Below, in pieces: positions 57,301 to 64,000 of a stretch of DNA of 64,000 nucleotides. The DNA comes from Cordilura impudica (Eukaryota > Arthropoda > Insecta > Diptera > Scathophagidae). The stretch is from NCBI GenBank assembly GCA_963682025.1, contig OY821521.1, forward strand, positions 122,428,981-122,492,980, written 5' to 3'. A program made the position numbers and the translations under genes. Each line of letters begins with the position of its first letter. Within the stretch, counting starts at the first letter, position 1. The notes beneath the pieces were generated by a model. It was not told the DNA's origin. It searched no databases and worked only from the letters and a program-made list of their open reading frames with translations.

Positions 57301-57380
57301 AAATTTTTGCTTTCTTTTTTAAAATACATTAAGAATGAGAAAAAATCCAGTACCTCTTGAAAGTTTAAAAGCAATTTTTT

Positions 57381-58333
57381 TTATACGCTGGCCTCTGAAG
57401 TTTCAGTTCCAACTACTACTATCCCCGTGCTGGGTCCTGGGTTTTGCATGTTATCATTTGCATACGTAATGTTAGACTGAAAATTTAGTTGATCAGTTGG
57501 TGTACCATTAATTAAATCCATAATGTTAACTTCAGCTTCTTTGTTGTTTTTATATACCAGCTTCACTTTTAATGGGTCTGAATTTGTAACTTTGTATCGC
57601 TTTATTTCATTATTTTTCACTTTTTGGCGACATATATAGTGAAGCCTTGCAACAATAGGAACGTAGTGGTCGTTGAGAAATACTCGACTCTCCACGGTAG
57701 TATTTATAACCTGGCTAAGTTTGAGATTGTAGTTAGCCCTATAATTTTTCATTATAGTATCCCTTTTAAGTACATCGTTTAGTTTAATCAATATGAAGGT
57801 CTTTTTTTTTTATCCAAGTACAAAAGTTAACATCGAATTCAGACAAATTTACGCCACACGATTTTCCAATAGCGATAGCCAACTGGTACAGATCACCATT
57901 TTCAACATTCTCGGATGGAATCCCCGTTACAATTATATCAGGACGGATTATTATCTCTCTCTAGTTTATTTAGTTTTGAGGCAGCTTCCATTTCAAAGCT
58001 CTTGCAGTGGTTCAATGATATGGCTAGATCTGATTTAATTTCACTCAACTGAGATGTAATGTTTTCTTTAATAAAATTAGTGAGATTTTGAAGCTGCTTT
58101 TCTATAGCATCAAACTTGTTCCCAAATGGATTAATTGATGTATTGTTCACACAGTTAATGCATCCATAAGAAAAACCAGACTTCGATTTTGCAATAGTAT
58201 CTCTCATAGATTGGGCCATTGCCGGGGTTTGCTTGATAACGCAGTTGTAGTGTTGGAACGTGCTACATAATGTACACATAATGGATTCAGTTTTTTTACA
58301 AGTGGTCGAGCATGACCCACATGTGAGTGCCAT
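57381..58333 (-). pseudogene. Non-LTR ORF1 with PHD-like Cys/His domain, two frameshifts
   Basis: ATG at 58331-58333 begins 'MALTCGSCSTTC'. Cys/His pairs follow ('CTLCSTFQHYNC', 'YGCINC', 58330-58150), spaced like a PHD finger, then a coiled coil ('FDAIEKQLQNLTNFIKENIT'). The frame shifts near 57945 into an 'IIVTGIP...' segment that resembles the RRM-like middle of such ORF1s. It shifts again at the T-run near 57800 into 'LKRDTIMKNYRANYNLKLSQ' and 'ESRVFLNDHYVP', ending at 57381. PHD-bearing ORF1s occur in CR1/jockey-group elements. The role would be RNP formation. Confidence 0.75.
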
Positions 58334-58607
58334 TTCTCTTTATTCGGCTTATACTATCGGTTAAAGAAGAATGTGGTTTGACGGTTTTAGGTTAGGTTGA
58401 CGGAAAAGTTAAATACTTCACAAAAAGGTTTATAAAAAACTTTAAACACGGAACTTTTATTTATTTGCAGATTTATTTTGGAAATAATCTTAGGTTGGTT
58501 GAAAATTAAGTCAATTGATATTTTTTTCTTAACAGAATTTAAGATATTAAATAATTTCCGCACAACTTATTTTTTTTTTGCTACTCTCTAGCCATGGTGT
58601 TGCCAGA

Positions 58608-60100
58608 TTAGTGGGAATGATTCACTAACATCATGAGAAGGTTTCTGTTTCTAAATCATGACAATAGGTTTCATAGGTGCCGAGAAATCACGGAAAAGGT
58701 AAAAAAAATATGACGTTTTCCTATATTGTTTTCCTAAATTTTGCATTTTATCATAGCTGTGCATGCTGTTTTTGTGGTCGTTGTGTTAATAATATAAAAA
58801 TTCATCAATATCAATATTTTTTGGTGTAATATTTAAGTTAATTAATTAATAAAAGAAACTATATAAAGTCAATATCAATATTCTGTGATTTTTATAACAT
58901 CAAAAAATGTTACAAATTGATACAAACTACTGTTGCTAATATCAAAATACTATAAATCATATTCATATATTCTGTATATCCATAATAAGCGCATATTAAA
59001 ATAATTCGGTATTTTATTTTATTTATACAAAATTCTGAAATTTTTAGAGTTGCAAAAATATTATGGTTTTAAGGGTTGTATTTTTAGTACATGTATAAAC
59101 TCTGCATACTTGCATTCAAAAGTAGTAGGTAAACCATAAATATTCACCCTGTAAAAAAATTGGTGTTTAAAAAAATACTATTTTTGTCAGATGTTAAAAA
59201 AAGATTTAATTACAATAAATTTTTAAAATTTGTTATTTAATGTCGGGACGGAGCCAAACGCCATTCCCAAAAATTTTTTGCATGAGTTATCCACAGAATA
59301 ACCGCGGAGCTCAGCTCAATCAATGTGCAATGATCAAGCCTTGCCCTGGGAACCATGCATTCATGCTTTTCTTAACACAAACGCCATTCCCAACTACCAA
59401 AAATTTTAGGCACGAGCTATTCACATTATGAATAGTCGCGGAGCTCAACTCAATCAAAGTGCAATGATCAAGCTTCGCCCTGGGAAACATATATTCATGC
59501 TTTTCTTAACACAAATCGAACTTCTTATGGCACATTAAAAATAAACTAATTGAGAAGTACAATTCATCGTTACGCTGTATTATAATACTATTTTCTTATT
59601 TTAATGGTAGCTGGTAAACAAAGTGATCGTATCATTGTGAACGAAATAGAATTGAAATTGTGTGCAGATTTGTTTTACTTAAAAAAACCTGTTTCTACAG
59701 ATAGTGAATAAAATCGCAGTAAGCATTTTATGCAATAAATTATCATGTATAGTCTTTTTGACTCATCTGTCATAAATGCGCTCTTTTGCTGATCACAAAA
59801 TATACTTTTGTCGGGAGAAAATATTACCTTACCCGCGAATCTTCTTGAAAGTCCTTTTTATCCGCTTTTCTGATCAGTTTCGACTCATTTTTGAGTTGTA
59901 TTTAATGTCATTTTTCTATAAATCACTTTTTAAGAGTAAGCAAAAATCATTTGATTAATCAGTTTTTAATCATCTGAAGTGCTCGAAGAAAACACACACG
60001 TAAGGTGATGTCTGTTAAAACAATCTTCGAAATGATGACTGGGATATCGTATATTTTTTGTTAACACACACACATATGCATAGCAGCACCAGTGTTATAC
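58608..60100 (-). repeat. Repeat X copy 2, proximal part (inverted)
   Basis: The reverse complement of about 20790-22330. Landmarks are the block around 'ttcactaacatcatgagaaggtttctg' (58620), the two 130-bp units at 59236-59500, 'gatcgtatcattgtgaacgaaatagaa' (59625) and 'cgatatcccagt'-type sequence at 60040. X homology fades near 60070-60100, next to the gypsy-family non-coding region. Confidence 0.85.
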
Positions 60101-60931
60101 TCCTAACAGCTGAAACGAAAGAAACCGCGGGTTTGCCTATTGTGTTTTAGCGCTGGCAGGCGCTGTCAATCGACGCCCAAACGGCGTCAATGTTGCTGTA
60201 AAAGGAAAGAAAAAAGGATAGGCAAAGACAAGTAGGCTCTCTCACGGTTAAGTCAGATCAGCGCACTTACTTATCTTCATCTGCCACTGTTCTGACTTTT
60301 CCCCCTTTATTTATATTAAATCTTAAAACTAATTAAAAATATCTACAACAAAAATTAAAGTAAAAATTGCATTGATAATGTAAGCAAAAAAATTAATAAT
60401 AAAAAGAAAACAAACATTAACCATAACTCAATGCAGTTCATGGCCATGGCATACTTAAATAGCTAACTTAACCAATAACAAAAAGAAAACAAATAATAAC
60501 AATGCAAGTACCGTGGGAAAAACAAAAAGACATACGTTTACATTTAATATACGCGGAAATTAACAAAAGAGAATTAAATCAAGGTTATTGCTAAAAATTG
60601 CAATAACGGAACATTGCGATACAAAAAAAACTCTAAAAAAAAGAGCACAAACATAAGCAAGCCATCGCATGGTAAAAAAAAATAAACAGCACAACACCTG
60701 TCAATGCGGAACAATATCGTATTGCTCCACATTGAAAGTGACAAAAAATTCAAACATAAGCAAATGAGCCAATGTACGTTACCATGCCAAATTGGGTTGT
60801 ATGTATGTTTCTTGAATAAACATTTAATAAGTACGCTCGAGAAAAATCGATCGTTATTAATTAAATGAATTTATATTTCAGTTATGTTTACTTGCAGTGT
60901 TATTATTGTTTCTGTTATGTTATATTTTAAT

Positions 60932-60951
60932 TGTTATTATTATTATTATTA

Positions 60952-60995
<44 letters not shown>

Positions 60996-61055
60996 GTTAT
61001 TATTATTATTTTTATTATTATTATTATTATTGTTATTATTATTATTATTATTATC
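60932..61055. repeat. (TTA)n microsatellite, about 120 bp
   Basis: Roughly forty TTA units with a few TTG and TTT variants. Confidence 0.95.
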
Positions 61056-61090
61056 AATAATCTAATCTTATACTAATCTTATACATGTGA

Positions 61091-61414
61091 AACTCTGTTT
61101 CACAACATTCCTCCCCCTTTCCACGGAAACGATTCCCACGTCGTTTACCAGCGACACTGAACTGGCACGCTGCTTCTGCTGCCGCTATTGTTGATTCTGC
61201 TGATGTTGGTGAAAATGTTGTTGCTGATGATAATGATCATGTTGATGCTGAAGATGATGTTGATGTTGATGATAATGTTGTTGCTGATGATAATGTTGGT
61301 GTTAAGGCTGCTGATAATGACCAAACTGATAAGGACGAATCCGGAACCAATGCTGATGACGATGAAGATACTACTAATGACGATAATTTCGACAGTCGCT
61401 GTCTGGTTTACTGA
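61091..61414 (+). other. Asp/Val-rich open stretch without ATG
   Basis: This plus-strand frame runs 107 codons from a TGA at 61088 to a TGA at 61412. It has a basic start ('FPRKRFPRRLP'), an Ala run, and then about 70 residues dominated by Asp, Asn, Val and Ala ('VVADDNDHVDAEDDVDVDDN'). It lacks an ATG. The GAT/GTT/GCT repetitiveness suggests either expansion of a GTTGATGAT-type repeat or the remnant of an acidic coding exon. The overlapping Leu/Met-rich frame (61188-61445) is a shadow of it. Function is unknown. Confidence 0.3.
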
Positions 61415-63225
61415 TCGGGCACCACAATGCGTCTTTTTACTCTAGCATGTGCATGACCGTTAACTTTCACCTCGTTGCATATAACCATTCCTGTGATTCG
61501 ATTCCAATACTACACCATGACAATCGTTGGCCTGTTGCTTCATAAAACGGATTCTTGGCCACCTTCTTCGTAAAAAATTACTTTGGCTGGCCGCTTCGTA
61601 TAACAAATTTTGGCCTGTCACTTGGATGACGGCATTGGGGACAGTACTTTCAGCAACGGATTGTTAATTTCCCGTTAGTCAATTGGTGCTTACTGTGGTA
61701 TTCAACATAAGATCTGAGCACTCCCCTGATCACCTTCAATGATGAAACTTGTCGCAAACGGTGATCCAAGGCGAAAACCGAAAATTTTCAAATGATTCGC
61801 AATGATGCAAATGGTTACGTCATCGCCACAGGAATCGGCTTGCTGCTTTGCCAAACGGATATAGTTCAGCTTAACTTTCCTCTTGACGACATCCCTGACA
61901 AACTAAACAGGAATGTTGTTTCGCTGGAACCAAACCAATAGCCAATCCATCGCATATAGAATTCTCGATGGATTCGTTCGCAATTCGCCCTTGCATCTGG
62001 GGTTGGATCATCAGCTCCGTACAGGCATTCACCCCTATGTCCGTCATGTGGCCACCCATCAGACCTGTCAGGCTACTGCTCTCTGCTGGCTCTACCGTTT
62101 TCTGGATGACTGTTGCTCCACCTCGTTCCCCGTGGACTTGGGTCGGAAGTCCCTAACTCTACTAATATATAAAAAAATGGAGTATTTTATCTATTGAACG
62201 ACTAACTAACTAAACGTATATTTTCTTCTCACATTTCAGTACAATATTTCCTTTTTCCAATAACTTTGTTTTCTAATAATTTTCAAAATCGTTCACCTAG
62301 CTTAAATACTTAGTTTAAAATATAATTGTTTTTTTTTTTTTTTGTTTTATGTATGTTAATATATATATATATTTTTTTTTAGTAATATGTATAGTTTTTT
62401 TTTTCTAATTAAATATGTATGTTTAATCTTTATATGTTTTTCTTTTGAAATAAATAACAACAAATTAAAGCAGCTAATACTATACCAATACGCATTTATA
62501 CCTTTGACAGAAAAACAACTCAAATCACTGTATTTTAATGAATGGTTACTTTTGCTCTAATAAATAAAAACCACTAACTATCAACTGTTACCTTCACTAA
62601 ATTGCGACTTGCTTCGGATACAGATCCGCACGAAAGAAAACTTTTGCCCAACAGCAGAGCTGTTCCTATTTCTACAGCAATAAGACACCAGCAAACCGAT
62701 CCATCGTTGGTCCGACCGAAATCATATCTAAGCCCCCTTGTATACACATGTCCAACCTAAAATTTCCAAAACACTTCAAAATAAATAACAACAAATTAAG
62801 GCACGTGTCCTTCCTAGACACTGCCACCCGTGACCGCACACAACGCGTCATCCTTATCTGGAGCAGAACGGTTTCCTGTTGCATTCCGCAAACTGGAACC
62901 GGGCCACTGTGAGGCTATTCTCGGCAAAAACCCTCCCCACAGTGTATGCCGCGAATTTTGCGAGACTCGCTTCTGTCTCCCCATACCAGATTCAATCCGT
63001 TGAACCATTCTCAACCACTGAGGTGCGCCCGCTACACATGGCGTCACCCTCCATATAAAAAAAACTGAGGCTTCCTGGTGGGAGACACTTGTCGCCAGGT
63101 TACGCGTAAGCCCCCAACCTTCCCCTCACCACCTCAAATACACAATTACTAAAATATACAACAAAACAAAACCTTCATCATGGACATGTGTATTAAATGG
63201 AATGATTTCAGACCAAATAATGCGA

Positions 63226-64000
63226 TCACTGGTGGAACACCCGTAAATGGTTATTACGCCACTTACGATTCTTCCCCTTTATGCGCACCGTGGACGTTAC
63301 CGGACTGTTTACCCCAACTATCTCATAACGTCCAGTCCAAATGGGTGAAAACATATTTTTCCTGGTGTTGTTCCTAACAAGCACCCTATCACCTGCTGCA
63401 AAGGACACAGTATTTACCTTCCTGTCATAAGCCTTTTTTGACAACAACTTAGCCCTCATCTGATTCTTTCGCACTAATACATGTGAGCGCTGTATCTGAT
63501 ATTTAAGGATCTTGTTTGGGTCATCCGTATTGTAAAGTGGTGTACATTTTCAACTTAGGTTGGTCGGTAAGTCGATGTCGAAACCGTATAATGTCTTAAA
63601 TGGGGTCTGCCCCGTAGATGAATGTACAGTGTTGTTGTGCACATGCATAGCCGGTGCCAACCATTGGTCCCAATTGCTGCCATCTTCATTGACGAAGCTC
63701 CTCATGTACTCCGCCAAAGGACGGTGACTCCTTTCCAATGAGCCGTTTGCCTGCGGGTGATATGGAGTGATGTTCAATTTCTTGACCCCTAACAACCTAC
63801 AGTTATCCGAAAATACCTTTGACATGAAATTTGTCCCGTTGTCCGTGACCAGCATGCTTGGAACCCCATACTTGGCTATAATTTCGTTAAAGAAAATTTT
63901 CGCCACAGTACTAGCCTCCCCACCCGGCATTGCTGCGCACAACATAAATTTCGAAAAATCATCTTGAAAAGTCAATATCAATTTGTTACCCGTAGTGCTT
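63226..64000 (-). pseudogene. Ty3/gypsy integrase, partial (runs off the window)
   Basis: The minus-strand frame enters from beyond 64000 with the integrase core: Asp in 'LTFQDDFSKF' (about 63970), Asp in 'LVTDNGTNFMS' (about 63850) and Glu in 'NGSLERSHR' (about 63745). 'YHPQAN' precedes the last and 'NNTVHSSTGQTPF' follows. An in-frame TGA lies at 63550-63552. The same frame then continues through 'MRAKLLSKKAYDRKVNTVSF', 'GDRVLVRNN' and 'IWTGRYEIVGV' (C-terminal integrase domain) to the stop at 63226. Upstream RT and gag lie outside the window. The one nonsense codon is the only lesion seen in this part. Confidence 0.85.

Larger units (their letters stand above)
51041..58607 (-). mobile_element. 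PHD-ORF1 non-LTR retrotransposon, split by a RAG1-like element
   Basis: ORF1 (57381-58333) and ORF2 (51380-56917) lie on the minus strand, with the 3' end at the TTTA repeat 51041-51062. X sequence is continuous across its two ends (51040 to 58608), so it inserted into X copy 2. ORF2 is interrupted at 51581-54361 by the RAG1-like transposon, and its frame is continuous when one AGGTA copy is discounted. Motifs suggest the jockey/CR1 assemblage. The exact clade cannot be set by eye. Confidence 0.85.
60101..63037 (-). other. Long non-coding end (LTR/UTR) of a Ty3/gypsy element
   Basis: It lies 3' (on the minus strand) of the integrase end at 63226. It ends on the plus strand with CCCGCTACA at about 63037, where similarity to the other family copy (3871) changes, consistent with an LTR edge (minus-strand TGTAGCGGG). 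A TGTTATAC at about 60093 is a possible opposite edge, which would make an unusually long LTR near 2.9 kb. Related pieces occur at 1-480. Short frames here have no recognisable domain apart from the Asp-rich stretch listed separately. Confidence 0.4.

Noticed and set aside
61188..61445. Leu/Met-rich 85-residue frame starting near 61188
   Set aside because: An out-of-frame reading of GATGTTGATG-type repeats; the Asp-rich frame is the more plausible of the two and itself weak.

Overview
The window looks like a transposon-dense, AT-rich stretch of an insect nuclear genome, most likely a brachyceran fly. The evidence is the company of elements: 412/mdg1-type and other Ty3/gypsy retrotransposons, a BEL/Pao element, jockey-group non-LTR elements, hAT and mariner relics, and a dispersed repeat whose ends carry the ATACCCTCCAC / GGAGGGTATAAAA motifs that I know from flies (identification from memory, not a search). 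Almost every long reading frame belongs to a mobile element and almost all are broken. I found only one short candidate host exon (34012-34202) and no tRNA, rRNA, operon or CRISPR structure.

Layout. 1-480 and 3851-4290 are relics of the same Ty3/gypsy family that is entered again at 60.1-64 kb (minus strand). A hairpin-rich minisatellite (430-930) and a decayed RAG1/Transib-like element (about 938-3640) lie between the first two relics. 4656-7490 is a partial copy of dispersed repeat 'X'. 7491-10489 is a relic DNA transposon with an unfamiliar DDE-like transposase and five copies of a 14-mer around it. 11740-15431 is a degenerate gypsy element flanked by inverted copies of repeat 'Z'. 16790-24650 is a long copy of AT-rich repeat Z, split by a 4.4-kb X insertion that itself holds two MITE-like elements. 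24879-33074 is an essentially complete 412-like retrotransposon with both LTRs, a CTGC target duplication, PBS, PPT, gag, pol and an intact leader ORF. 33.1-36 kb holds a mariner fragment, the host-exon candidate and a hAT relic ending in a 200-bp palindrome. 35.95-40.67 kb is a jockey-like element inserted in a second Z copy that continues to 43.73 kb. 43.73-50.04 kb is a BEL/Pao element with an extra zinc-knuckle ORF behind pol.

The most interesting part is 50.6-60.1 kb, a three-level nest. An inverted X copy is split by a 7.6-kb PHD-ORF1 non-LTR element. The reverse-transcriptase gene of that element is split in turn by a complete 2781-bp RAG1-like transposon (51581-54361). This transposon has 38-bp terminal inverted repeats beginning CACAGTG, the same heptamer as V(D)J recombination signals, and a perfect 5-bp target duplication (AGGTA). 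Its transposase has the RAG1-core DDE residues and the C-x2-C ... H-x4-H zinc site, with a single frameshift near the N-terminus.

The elements mostly interact as hosts for one another's insertions. Because paralogous copies sit in the same window, several 'empty sites' can be read directly and the order of insertion inferred.
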